This document shows positions 33,201 to 44,230 of a stretch of DNA of 64,000 nt, in pieces. Under the pieces are notes generated by a model that was not told the DNA's origin, did no database searches, and saw nothing but the letters and a program-made list of their open reading frames with translations. Made by a program: the position numbers and the translations under genes. Location of the stretch: positions 2,418,001 to 2,482,000 of the forward strand of contig JAHWDD010000009.1 of assembly GCA_023897205.1 (NCBI GenBank), read 5' to 3'. The stretch is from Exophiala sp. HKRS030. Lineage: Eukaryota; Ascomycota; Eurotiomycetes; Chaetothyriales; Herpotrichiellaceae. Positions within the stretch are counted from its first letter, which is position 1. The number at the start of each line of letters is the position of its first letter.

Positions 33201-33957
33201 AGAACCAAGGCCAAGATCGTGGCCTTTCTTGTTCTTCTACTGCTACGTGGCTGCCTCTAAGACACCAAGTGCAACCAAGGCATCCCCAGCTTCAATCCAG
33301 ACATGTTACTGGCCACCAGTCGCCATATCTCAAAAGTCGTGCAGTCCATCCACAAAGAGAATCCAAGCGGTGTGCTATGATCTCATCGCGGCTCGGTAGG
33401 GAAACGCTATGCCAACATATCCACAGCCAACCCCCAGTGCCTCTGTGGGCCTTCAAAAGCTAGGACTCCAACTCCTAGTCAGGGCATTACGACGCCGACG
33501 ATCGACCATTGGTTTGACTTTCTCCAGACCTTGATTGTGGGTTGCTGACATGAAATTCGGCACCGTCTTACCTGTGCACACCCAGACACCTGTGCCCACC
33601 TGTGCCTACCTGTGCCTCAGTTGGACTAACCTTGAGTCTGTGACTGCCTGACTTGTAATGCCATGGAAGCCGAGCCTTCCGTTTGCTGCTATTTTCCTTG
33701 TCCTGGTCTTGTTTGTTTTCCCGCCCGCTCGCTTTCGGCCATATGTTGCATAATCGGTCACCCGGATACCACATCTCCATCTCTCGAAATACATATATCA
33801 CTTGTTCGCCATCCTCGTCCAAGCCTTTGTGCTCCATGTACCAAATACCACTACCACTATCAAATCCCAAAATATCAATACCAACCCTCGATTTATTATT
33901 CAAACACTCGAAAATCCATTTACCTTAGCACTTCCACTCCACCTGATTACGAACATC
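30293..33957. other. 3.7-kb gene-poor region downstream of nirA
   Basis: Only short frames without recognisable homology. AT-rich microsatellite-like sequence lies at 30637-30690. TACCTA motifs occur near 31120. Small direct repeats sit at 33110-33160 (ACCAAGTCA units) and 33580-33616 (ACCTGTGCC units). Confidence 0.55.
33110..33160. repeat. short imperfect direct repeats (ACCAAGTCA)
   Basis: Four close copies of the core CCAAGTCA, spaced 10-11 bp, in non-coding DNA about 0.8 kb upstream of the small gene at 33958. Confidence 0.7.
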
Positions 33958-34458
33958 ATGGTTGCCACTTCAACAAATCCAGCCATTACGGCTTACAAGG
34001 TTTATCACCTTAGTTCAGTCAAACTCGACCGAGAAGCTCGACGACAGACACCGGACCTAGGCCGCTTGGTTGCTCATGCCAATATCATTGATAGTGTTCG
34101 ACGATGGAGTCGTGAGGTTGCTGTTCCCACCGAAACCGTCCTGGTAGATTCAGACCCTTTCGAAGACTCAGCTTCCGACGAAGATGTCGAAGAAGACGCG
34201 GAAGTGGGAGAAGTTGCTGTCTTTGAGTTTGAGCAGGATAACAGCAAGGATTGGTCTTCAGAATCTGACTCGGTAAAGAACGTTGTTGTGGAAGAGACCA
34301 AGTCAAGTTCCAATGCTCTACCATCACCCAAACGTCGACCTCCTCCGCCACCACCAACAGTTGCTTCTTCCACTTACGATATCAAAGATCAAAGCTGGAG
34401 ACAGAACCGTCCTGTCATGATTCGGGAAACAGCGGTCGAGGTTGATGCAGATGACTGA
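33958..34458 (+). CDS. uncharacterised small acidic fungal protein
   Basis: 166 residues from ATG 33958, single exon. The first 50 residues (ITAYKVYHLSSVKLDREARR, then LGRLVAHANIIDSVRRW) resemble a pattern I recall from many small Pezizomycotina proteins of unknown function, with a short LVxHAN motif followed by a helix. The middle is strongly acidic (SDEDVEEDAEVGEVAVFEFE), then comes a proline run (RRPPPPPPT). There is no signal peptide or membrane segment. The start has a reasonable context (ATC ATG G), and the frame ends well. It is the only gene in a 9-kb gene-poor stretch. Function unknown. Confidence 0.6.
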   Translation: MVATSTNPAITAYKVYHLSSVKLDREARRQTPDLGRLVAHANIIDSVRRWSREVAVPTETVLVDSDPFEDSASDEDVEEDAEVGEVAVFEFEQDNSKDWSSESDSVKNVVVEETKSSSNALPSPKRRPPPPPPTVASSTYDIKDQSWRQNRPVMIRETAVEVDADD

Positions 34459-36773
34459 AGCACTGAGGCATTTACCATCCTCGGCTTTCACACGCTCACA
34501 ACGTGATCAAACTTGTGATTAGAAATGGGTAACTACATGTGGCAACACAATGGCCTCTGGATCCCGGAGTTCCGATTCGATCAACTCAAGTGCTGAAATG
34601 ATCAATCCAATTCGTCAAGCCTTCAACCACATCTCGAATTCTTGGATGCAAGCTACTAGCTAGGACGACTTCCAGCAAGTCGGTACTCGATTCTTCCCCG
34701 GTGGAAGAGCCAGTTACACAGCATCAAGATTTGCACCGAAGCATAGTTACACGTGTCAGGTGGGAAACGAAATTCACCGAAGACGGAATTGGAGGGGTCG
34801 TTGACGACTATGCCGGATGGCGTCCGAGCAAATGGTCTGTAATGGAATCTGCGGTGTCGGGTCTGTCGACATACCGCAGTGTAGCCGTTGGCAACGCCGG
34901 CTAGCTGCATCTTGTATAATGCACAATCTTGTACATTTAATGAACTACGACTTGACGATTCACGAAATGCAAATTGATTCTACACATCCTGAATTCTCAA
35001 CTGAACATGCAATGGTCCATCTGGAACTGTGGTGTACGGCGTGCATTAATTTCATAATTTGACATAGCTTGTATGTATTTGATACATTTTAATCCTCATA
35101 ACAACATCCACGTTGCTTACCGGTCATTCCCCTCCTCGACCATGAACTGTCTCGTGAACCCTTTAGTCCCGATCACACATGCGAATGATTTGCAACATCT
35201 TTGCATAATTCCATTCAGTAGCGGCCACAGCCACAACCACAGCCTAAGCCTAGTTACATCGTCGCCCAAGGCTCATTCATCCAAGATCGCCAAGCAGGGC
35301 TGATGAAAACCAACAGCCCATCACCGATCACCGATCACCCCCACATTGGGGAATTGATCAACAGACTCAGCCACATATAGTGGGCGTTACGGAGTACAGA
35401 CAATCATGTCGATGATGCGGTATGCCTGAGATCGGTCTTTAAGCATTTACCTTCTCCACGGGGTTGCGCCATCTGTATTGCCCTGGCACGCCCGGATATT
35501 GGCATTCAAATTTCCAGAGAATGTCTGTATGATGAATCGAATAGACTGTCTTGGTTCATGACTTGCCTTTGTTGTTCTTCTTCATCAGCATCGTCATGAA
35601 AGCGTCGTACCCCAATGAATCAACTGTCGGAAACTCGTTTCTCGCGACTTGATTGACTCGTGGTCAGTCCATTGCATGGGGGATATTCAACCGCCCAAAT
35701 GCAGCCCATTGTCCCACACGGGTTTGGGGACTGTTCGGATCTTCTGTCCACTATCCACTCGAGTCGTGTCGAATCGACCCTACTTCGTACACTCACTCTA
35801 CCGATTCTCCGCTTGCTCGTCGGGAGACCATATCCGACTCGCATTCATTGGCGGAGAATACATACGCTCCGAGTCCATGAGGTACTCGTATACATCATGG
35901 TCGATCATGATGACTCCACTATTCAAGCACATGTTTTATCATCAATTTAAATTTTCGTACTCGAGAAAGGTCATTCATCATGTAGATTTGTAATTTGCGA
36001 TGTGAAAGTGCATATATTGTGCTGAGCCCTGAGTCTTGACGCCACGGTTTCCAGGCATTCCATCGTTCCCACCACCCTTTTCCGATTTCATCCCTGCTTC
36101 ACAAATTATCATCCGTCGCCATGCCGCAACGACCCGCCCGCTTCCGGACCTTCTTTCCACAGGGATGATAACATAAAAGTTGTTGTGAGTTGGATGTGTT
36201 CCTATCCCTGCAAGGCGCGTGACTTGTAGTCATACGACTATACTCATCCGGTGAGATCCAACGTCTTCCCGCCCCGGCGCACGCACACGCCGCTTTGTCA
36301 CGGAATGCGGATGATGGCGCGTGAAACGCGTGGATACGTGAATATGCTCGAGTGATGTGCTACTTTCCCTTTACTCTTTTCCTTTCGCATCACGAGGCAC
36401 AGATCACAGCCAACGTATGACACGATAGCGTGACAGATGACTGGGATCCTGCAACTTAGCGGGTAAAGCATGATTAGATATCTAGATGGGCCATTAGTTA
36501 GCCTGGAGCTTGTTCGTATACAGATAGTACGAAGGGGCACATGTGCGAAGGCGAATCATCGGCAAGATACCAAAGTGGAAGAAAGGTTAGTAAGTGTGAG
36601 GAGGGTTATCGTTGTCTTGATCTCGATGATGCCCTGGATAACGTGATGCGCTGGGCCAAGAATGGCGGCAACACCAGCCACAGACACACTCCCGGATTTA
36701 CGCTCCCTGTCTGCCACCTTATTTCCCATGTCATTATCCACCGTGTCTCTACCTGGCCTGGTTTCCCTCCTTA
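34459..36773. other. 2.3-kb region without a supported gene
   Basis: Between the small acidic-protein gene and the transposon. Only short frames on both strands; no repeat of note apart from a triple GATCACC-like unit near 35320. Confidence 0.5.
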
Positions 36774-36805
36774 CAATGGTCCCCCCTGAAATTTTGCTCC
36801 TTGTC
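36774..36805 (+). repeat. left terminal inverted repeat of the Tc1/mariner element
   Basis: 32 bp starting CAATGGTCCCCCC. The first 27 bases match the right end exactly; position 28 differs and 29-32 match again. It is preceded by TA. Confidence 0.95.
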
Positions 36806-37979
36806 AAAATGCAAGGGTCTAGCGTCTTGGCGGGCTTGGCGTGATATGATTAGTTAGTTAAAGCGTCGCTGTTAGTTAACTTTTTGGATCGTATGACGTC
36901 GTATGTAAGGCTCCTACGCGTTATTCATCGAGAAGAACAATTTTATATATAATTTTGTATACATAATAGGTCTCTAGAAATAAAAACCTTAAGTTCCTCA
37001 ACACTCTCATTAATCTATAATATAAATAATAGGATATTCTAGTACTCGCGAATCCTTCCTAATTAGGTAATAGCGCTCATTACTAAAACTTAGTAGCTTA
37101 TACTAAGTGCGCCTCTATTAATAACCTTATTAATAACCTCATTAACAATAATAACAACTTTATTAAATCTCTATTAAATTTTATCTTTCTAGAGTTATTT
37201 AGATTATAAATAAGGCGTCTTTATTATAATTATAATCTCCTTTATTAAAATTATATCTTAATGCGATAGAAGGTAAGTATACTAAGGTTTTATAATAAGA
37301 TTAGCTAACTACGTAACCTTACTTACCTTATTAATAGCGACCTCTCTCGACGACGCTAAAGTCTATAAAGCCTAGGTAATATCTCCTCCTCATTATTCCT
37401 TCTCCTTAATATTAATTATCTCGCAAGTTTCCTTTTAGAAAGACTTTCTATATAAATTTATATATAAATTACTTCCGTAATAGAGCAACTCTCTTAAAGT
37501 CTACTCTCTTAAACTATAATTATAGAGACTATCTATCCTATAACTCCGCTAAGTTATAATATTACGACATTATCGTCTCCTCTAATAATTAACTTTATAT
37601 TATTCGGTATAGAATAGTATAGCCCTTCGATTTCCTCTCCTATACTAATTTAGCCTATAACTAGAAAAACGAGTCTTCGGTCGCGCACTTATACTAATCC
37701 CTCACTATATAAGCGTTGTTAGCCTACGTAATAGTAATCCTCTTACTAGTCGTAGGAGCCGAATCTTTACTCGAATTATATAATACTTCCTCCCATACTA
37801 ATTTACTTATTAGTTACATTACTTATCTCTCTAGTAAGGGTTTTTCGCCTCCCTCTACTACCTCTTTATTACGCGTTACCTACTCCGTCGCCTAAGCCTA
37901 ATTTACCTACTCCTATTACGCCTATCGCTATTACTCCTATCGATCTTCCTACGTAAGCTAAGTTACCTATTCGTAAGGG

Positions 37980-38935
37980 CTTATACCTTAATCGGGCTAA
38001 GCGAGACTTAATTCTTAGGCTTTATAAATCTAGTATAGGTCCTACGTAAATTAAGCTCCTTATCGGAAAGACTATTTAGTAAGTAAGATATACCTTAAAG
38101 ACTTAAAGAGCTACTCCTATAAGACGCTTAGGAAGACCTATTATTCTATAAGGAGGCCTTCTTAAGGATATAATTAAATATATTACTAGTTTACGTATTA
38201 GCCGCCGAGCGTAGTTTAGCGACTTAGCCAAAACTCTTTAATTACCTATAAAAGAGGCGGTAATAGGAAAGGCCTTATAGCGCGAAGGCTTCTTTCGTAG
38301 GGTTATAATTAAAAGAGTCCTTCTTACTAAGAAGTATCGCTTTAACCGCGTTAACTTTACGCTCTAGTACCTTAACCTTACTCCCGAGTAACGTTAACTT
38401 CTAGTTTTCTACGATAAATTCTAGATCTCCTTAGGATTTTACCGTAAAGTGCGGATTACTCGAAGAGTCGGCGAAGCGAATTATTACACTTATATACTTA
38501 ATCGTATTTAACGAAAAAGCGCCTAGATACTATAGGGCGGAATAATAGGTTATCGTAAGCTTCCTCCTATTCTTTAGTAGATATAATAGGGTAAGATAAA
38601 TAGTTCCTTATATATTTTACGTATATTAACGGTCCTTAACGACTAGATTACCTACTAACTAGACTCTAAAAGCTTCCGCGCGAATATTATACTAGCCCAG
38701 GATAATATACCCGTACATTCTATATAGGCAACTTAAAACTAGCTTCGCTTAAGGGGAATTTCACTAGTAAAATAGCCTACGAGATCCCCGGATTTAAATC
38801 TAACCGAAAAGATATAGTACGGCCTTAAGGATATTATTGCTTAGAAGTTCCCTAAATATAACTCTCACAAGGTCCTTAGTAAGAATATCCTTAAGGCTTA
38901 TAAATTACTTCCGGAGAAGTCTCTAGTAGCATTTC
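37980..38935 (+). pseudogene. RIP-inactivated Tc1-type (DD34E) transposase
   Basis: In one plus-strand frame the remains of a Tc1 transposase can be read through RIP-made stops (TAA/TAG at former Gln and Trp codons). An N-terminal helix-turn-helix-like part lies near 37,990-38,220. The catalytic positions are GAT 38413 (first Asp), GAT 38701 inside the motif QDNIPVH, and GAA 38806 inside RSPDLNLTEK. All three are in the same frame, and exactly 34 codons separate the second Asp and the Glu, the DD34E spacing of Tc1. No indel is therefore needed across the catalytic domain; damage is by transition mutations. The 5' limit is uncertain. Confidence 0.8.
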
Positions 38936-39089
38936 AGGCTGAAATGACCGCGCGCTGTAAGGCAGTTATACAGTTAAGGGGGCGCATTTACCGGAATAGC
39001 TACATCCCTGTACCTTGTTGTCATCCCAGGAGGCTTCCGCCTATTCGTGTAAAATAACAGCAAGAATCCACTTTGGACCCGCAAAAACC

Positions 39090-39121
39090 GACAGGGAGCA
39101 AAATTTCAGGGGGGACCATTG
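39090..39121 (-). repeat. right terminal inverted repeat of the Tc1/mariner element
   Basis: Reverse complement of the left end over 27 perfect bases, ending GGGGGGACCATTG and followed by the TA duplication. Confidence 0.95.
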
Positions 39122-39589
39122 TACTACCGATTGTGATCGGCCTTATGAAATCCAATGCGCCGCGAGTCGCGTTTCCTGACAACTCGGCGACAACTCTCCC
39201 CAGTTGTTGTTGGTGTTGCTGCTGCTGCGCTGCACGACGAGTTTTGTGATCGACCTCCATTCGCGAATATGTCGACAAATAATTGGGGAAATACTGCTTG
39301 CTAAACGGCAACAAAAGTACACTGGAAATTCGGCTGGGGCATGTGCTAAACGAAGTGCACAGAATAACGCATCACATGATATAAATAATGCCAAGAGTGC
39401 AGTGTAAAGAAAGGCGGTGCACAGAAGAACACGACCCTTCGACAGGTAGTACTAACATCCATGAGCATCTGGGGCCGTGGACGCAAATGAAGAGGTCTTC
39501 GCTAATGATATCTCGTCGTGTGGCCAGCTGAATGAGTGCAACAATCTCCAGCTTTCCATCCAGTTCCGTTTTGCATCTTTCAACATAAA

Positions 39590-41931
39590 ATGTCAACAAT
39601 GACCTCATTGGAACCCGAACCAGGAGTGGATGCTGTGGGGCATGAGAGACCACGGGAAATGAGAGTAAGGACTGTAAACGCTAACACAGGGTTATGTGAT
39701 GTCTGCGAAGCTGTGGACTTTCGACACATTCGCCTAATATTTGAAGATGAAAAGGATGAGGAAGGAAATGTGAAAAAAAGGAGCGTACGCCCAGCTGAAC
39801 ACGATCTTGGCTTCATCGATGAAATTTTACAGACGGATTGTTCGCTCTGTCGCGTGGTAACTGCGGCTTTAAGACTGAATTGGTCAAAGGTTCCAGTCTA
39901 TACCGTGTCTGGAGAGAGAATTCGCTGTTTCATACCAGCATCGAATTATACCTTTCCCAACCCGAAGGAAAGCGAACACAAGTCATTACGAAGAAACTGG
40001 GAGCTTCGCATCGAGATTGACATACATGACCGGTTGAAACACCTCGAACGGGGATGCGAAGAACGCTATCCAGCAGCAATCCGTTTAGACCAAAGAGATT
40101 CTCGAAAAGTCCACCACCCGAAGGGCTTGTACAACCTTGGCAGAGTCTCCAACAGGACAGAAGTCAACTTGTCATTCTTACAAGAGTCTTATAGGAGATG
40201 CAAGGAGTCTCATGGTCACGCTTGCGAGAAGGGACATCACGAATTTGATGATACTCGAATCCAGCTCCACCTACGAAGATTATCTCCACTGACGCAGCCA
40301 CGGTCATTTCGTTTGGTTGATGTCGTTAATTACCAGGTCGTGGAAGCCCTAAGGGCTGCGAATGGGTAGCACTCAGCTATTGTTGGGGACCGAAGCCATT
40401 TCTGAATTTGAACACCGCGAATCAAACCCTCTTGATGAGTCCTCAAGGTTTGAAGCTCCAGGAAATTCCGAGAACAATACAAGAGTCGATTACTCTCGTT
40501 TCCGCTCTCGGCGAAAAGTACCTATGGGTCGATTCACTTTGCATCCTTCAGGACAGTGAATCTGACAAATCTAGCAATATCCTTCAGATGGACAAGATTT
40601 TTGGATTTGCATCCCTCACAATCGTTGCGGGAGATGGCGATAGTGTTGAATCAGGTCTCATTGGCTACACTCCAGGCTCCCGTAATGTAACTCAGCATCA
40701 CGAACTTGTGCATGGCCTCCGTTTTATAGCCATGAGACCGGCGCTTTCTGCTCTGATACCTACGCTATCCTGGAGCAAGCGTGCGTGGACGCTCCAAGAG
40801 AATGAGCTCTCAAAGCGTTTGATGATATTTACAGCAGAGCAATGTTTCTTTCTGTGCGCAGCGGAACCTGAACAAGAAGACAGCTTTCATTACACAGAAG
40901 AGTACCCTTCATGGTTTCGAAGCAAGGACGACAGACTGAAAGTAGCAGCGGTGTACGGCCCCGAATTTCCCGACCACCCCTGGAGATCCCATGCATCCCG
41001 ACATGCTCCACATAACCGGGCATTTCTTGACGAAAGAAAAATCAAGGGATGGGCTGGCATTACCTCATACGGAACATTGGTGCAAGACTACTCGAGCAGG
41101 AAATTGACTTGCGAATCCGATATCCTCTCTGCAGTCTATGGGGTCCTTCGATCGGTGGCTCCTTTCAAGCATGATCATCACCTCTGCGGTCTTCCTCAGA
41201 GTAACTTGCACTGGTCTCTTTTATGGATACCCAAAGGGAAGTTACGGCGCCGGGAAGAGGGTAATGTCCAATTTCCGTCATGGTCATGGTCGGGATGGGT
41301 TGGCCCTGTGGGATACGATCACTGGAGCTCACCAGAGATTACGATCAAACCAATGGTCAAAGGTTGGACGATTTGCTTGCCCTCTGGGGTGGATGCCGGT
41401 GAAGAAGAAAAGTCTGCGTATGCCGAAGGTATTTTACAAAGTGGTGGTCTCTGTTTCAACACACAGTCTGCGAACTTTCTGATAGAGACCAAGTATGATC
41501 CGAATAGTGGATATCTCATCCACCGTTCGCTGAGAGGTGGAGGAGCTGAGATGTCTATGACGAACAACGTGGCCTGGTTCAAGATCAAGAAGAATGATAT
41601 CTGGGTCGGAACAGTTGTTCTTGACATGGAATTTGCCAAATCGCATAGTGAAGTCCCAGTAGATGCTGAATTCGTCATCATCAGTTCTGGAACTCGCTGG
41701 GGAGCGCTTATCACCTCTGGCGGAGATGGCTGGACAAACGTGGATCAATATGATAAGAAGCAGTTCCCCATACGAAATTTATATAGGAACGACACACAAC
41801 TACCAGAAATGTACAATGTCATGTGGATCCAGCGAAGTGGATCCGTTGCTTACCGAGTTGCTGTGGGACAGATCAGCAGCTTGGCCTGGGCCAACGTCGA
41901 TCCTATTGAAGAAAAGATAGTGTTGTTTTAG
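39590..41931 (+). CDS. HET-domain (heterokaryon incompatibility) protein, apparent single-base loss
   Basis: From ATG 39590, about 780 residues if one base is restored. The N-terminal part has paired Cys motifs (GLCDVCEAVDF, TDCSLCRVV) that often precede HET domains. At CCC 40347-40349 the frame breaks; one more C gives VVEAPKGCEWVALSYCWG and continues into the HET domain (about residues 255-405): ALSYCWG, ALGEKYLWVDSLCILQD and SWSKRAWTLQENELS. The remainder (WSWSGWVG and on) is the usual variable C-terminal part. HET proteins trigger cell death when unlike fungal individuals fuse; the allele partner is unknown here. It starts about 470 bp from the RIP-degraded transposon. Such genes are often truly pseudogenised, so a real mutation is possible, but the break type matches those in essential genes nearby. 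Confidence 0.85.
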
Positions 41932-43209
41932 GACACCAAGTTTATTGTTATTATGATGGGATCCTGAGAGTTTGATCAATCAACGAGAATCATGAACTTT
42001 CCCCACTGCCCCTTCGTGTAGCTCGGGCTGGTATCTGGCCCTCAATGTTTAAATCATCATCGCGGATCCACATCGATCTCGCCATGTCGTAGGATCAGGC
42101 TAGGATCCATTACACGTCTACGGTCCACGGTCCACAGTCTACGCATCCCCGCCATGGAAATGGGCATGCAGCATGAGCAATGCTCTTGCCTGACGACCTT
42201 GGGACTCGAGTATACTGCAAAGCATGGCCAGCCATTCTTGAGCTTGGCTGGGAGAAGACCGAGATGGGAGAAAGAACAAATAAATGCTCGCGCAATAGCC
42301 AACAGTCTTTCCGCTGCCACACTTCCTGCGCTGAGCTGGACAGGGAGTCGACGGTTGTCAATTCGATCCTCGACACAGAGCCGAAAATGCTCTATACGCG
42401 ATACTCAGAGGATGTGATGCCAGGTGCAGAGGGTTGAAGAGTCCAACGACGCATTAGGTTATATGGGCGTGTTCCTTGGAAGTGACCATGGAGTAGGAGA
42501 GCAACAGATCCGATTCGCAATTAGACTAGTCAGCCTGTGTCGGTATCAGAACGTCGAAGCCCACTTAATCATTAGCTTTTTGTGAGTAAATGTCGCAAGA
42601 TATCCAACGACATGCCCATCAGGGTTCAAAATCCGGTTGACATTCCCGCTAAGGCGACACGCACGTCCTCCAAACGTAGTTCAAAGATTACGGACGACTA
42701 AATGGCCGTCTGATCATGTGCCACACGATCATACCAAGATATGCATACATATCTTTCAGTCTATCTATTTTGATAAGAACTATAAATTCTCAGTTACTTA
42801 GAGGTTGGACTACGCCCCGGTACATTTTTTATAGAGTACGTAGAGCACTTAGACAAGTTAGAGATTGGAAAGGCTTGACCTATAGTACCGGATAACTTTC
42901 CCGATGGAGACAGACGCCTGGTTGAACTCATGCGGATGTGCCAGACGAGGCTCCGCCACGTGCTCGCGGGACGATTCATCAGAGCTTCAAATCTACAAGG
43001 CTGCGCTCTATCCGCCCTCCCATACTCGTCACTCGACAGACGCCCTTGATACGAGTCTTTCACACAGACTCTCCCTTGTCGTCCTCAATTATGACTGCAT
43101 TGCAGTAAATCACTCTTGCACCTCCGAACCTCATCTTCATACTCCTCCCCAGGCCCACCTACACCTGAGCAAGCCCATCGTTTACCACAAAACGCTCGAG
43201 GGAGGGAGA
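41932..43209. other. intergenic region between the HET gene and IMP1
   Basis: About 1.3 kb. Short frames only, no recognised protein or repeat. Confidence 0.5.
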
Positions 43210-44024
43210 ATGTCATGGCTCATGCGACGCATCTTCCAGCGCACACGGCCTGAAGCCACGACCCGCACACCCGTCGGCTTCATCGTGCAATTGATAACAG
43301 CCGGCGTAGCCATCTGGTCGACCACGGCGCTGATCGGACATCATGTCATTTCGACCTCAGTGCGTTCTTTTTCCTATACATCCCGGCTCTTCATTCCTAC
43401 GTCCCGTGATCTCCCTCCTCTTCTCTCCTCTCCTCCCCTCCCCTCCCGCTTTTCTTTCTCCTCTTCTGCGAATTTCATGGCCGCCAGACTAACCAGTCCC
43501 GCGCTTCGGCCAAAAAACAGCAATCCTACGGCCCTTCCATGTATCCGACCATCAGCCACGACCTGTCGCAGAATATCATCTCGCGCATGCACAAGAAGGG
43601 CAAGGGCGTGCGTATCGGCGATGTGGTGATTTTCGAGAGTCCGATCTTCTTGCGTGGGAGCGCTTGTAAGCGCATCGTCGGTATGCCTGGTGACTATGTG
43701 CTGCGTGACGAGGCGCAGAGTGCGACTGCGGGAGGTGTCGATATGCGTTTGGTTGCTGCTGGTGCTTCAAGAGGAGAGGATCATGATCATGATCATGATG
43801 GTGGGGAGACCGATGATGCCCGAGTCGAGCCTATGATGGTACAGGTCCCCGAGGGACATGTTTGGGTCGCTGGTGACAATATGGCATATAGTCGAGACTC
43901 GAGGTTCTATGGTCCGGTACCTATGGCGTTGATCACGGGGAAGGTTCTGTATAATGGAGATGGGTGGTTCAATTGGACGAGCTTTACAGGGTCGCAGTTG
44001 AAGCCCGTGGAGGATGGAGAGTGA
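43210..44024 (+). CDS. IMP1: mitochondrial inner membrane protease subunit 1 (Imp1, S26 family)
   Basis: Two exons, 43210-43359 and 43521-44024, with a 161-nt GT-AG intron in phase 0; 217 residues. Exon 1 gives a basic N-terminus and one hydrophobic segment (VGFIVQLITAGVAIWSTTAL), the membrane anchor. Exon 2 opens with the catalytic serine box GPSMYPT, then RIGDVVIFESP, and the general-base lysine in ACKRIVGMPGD. VPEGHVWVAGDNMAYSRDSR is the conserved box E region. The protease removes sorting signals from proteins delivered to the intermembrane space. A His/Asp-rich insert (EDHDHDHDGG), coded by a GATCAT repeat, lengthens the loop after the lysine box. Imp1 rather than Imp2 is chosen from the motif pattern. 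Confidence 0.86.
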
Positions 44025-44230
44025 ATTGCCAAAAACAGCGTCAAATCAGAACTTCTCTCTGGTGGATGAGTGTCTGAATCACCCTTGGAGCTATATACGG
44101 CGACCGCGCAAATGTGCAACGAGAACGTTACAGTTCGCCAAAACTGGACTGCTACATCGACCAACCGCAATGCATCCGACGTCCAAGAGAAAGGATATAT
44201 TGTACAAGGTATTGTCGGCAAACGACGAAA

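Larger units (their letters stand above)
36774..39121. mobile_element. Tc1/mariner-type DNA transposon, 2348 bp, RIP-degraded interior
   Basis: The ends are inverted repeats that begin CAATGGTCCCCCCTG and are identical over 27 bp, and the element is flanked on both sides by TA (36772-36773 and 39122-39123), the target duplication of the Tc1/mariner superfamily. From about 36,860 to 38,930 the DNA is very AT-rich, with almost no CA or TG dinucleotides but many TA and with CG retained, the signature of RIP. The outer ~90 bp on the left and ~190 bp on the right have normal CA/TG content. A ruined transposase lies inside on the plus strand. The element is certainly inactive as an autonomous unit, though the ends could still be recognised in trans. 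Confidence 0.9.

Noticed and set aside
36541..36789. Small plus-strand frame running into the transposon end
   Set aside because: It overlaps the inverted repeat and has no recognisable motif; a chance frame.
42618..42645. tRNA-like B box (GGTTCAAAATCC)
   Set aside because: One base too long for the T loop, and no matching A box or acceptor stem was found.
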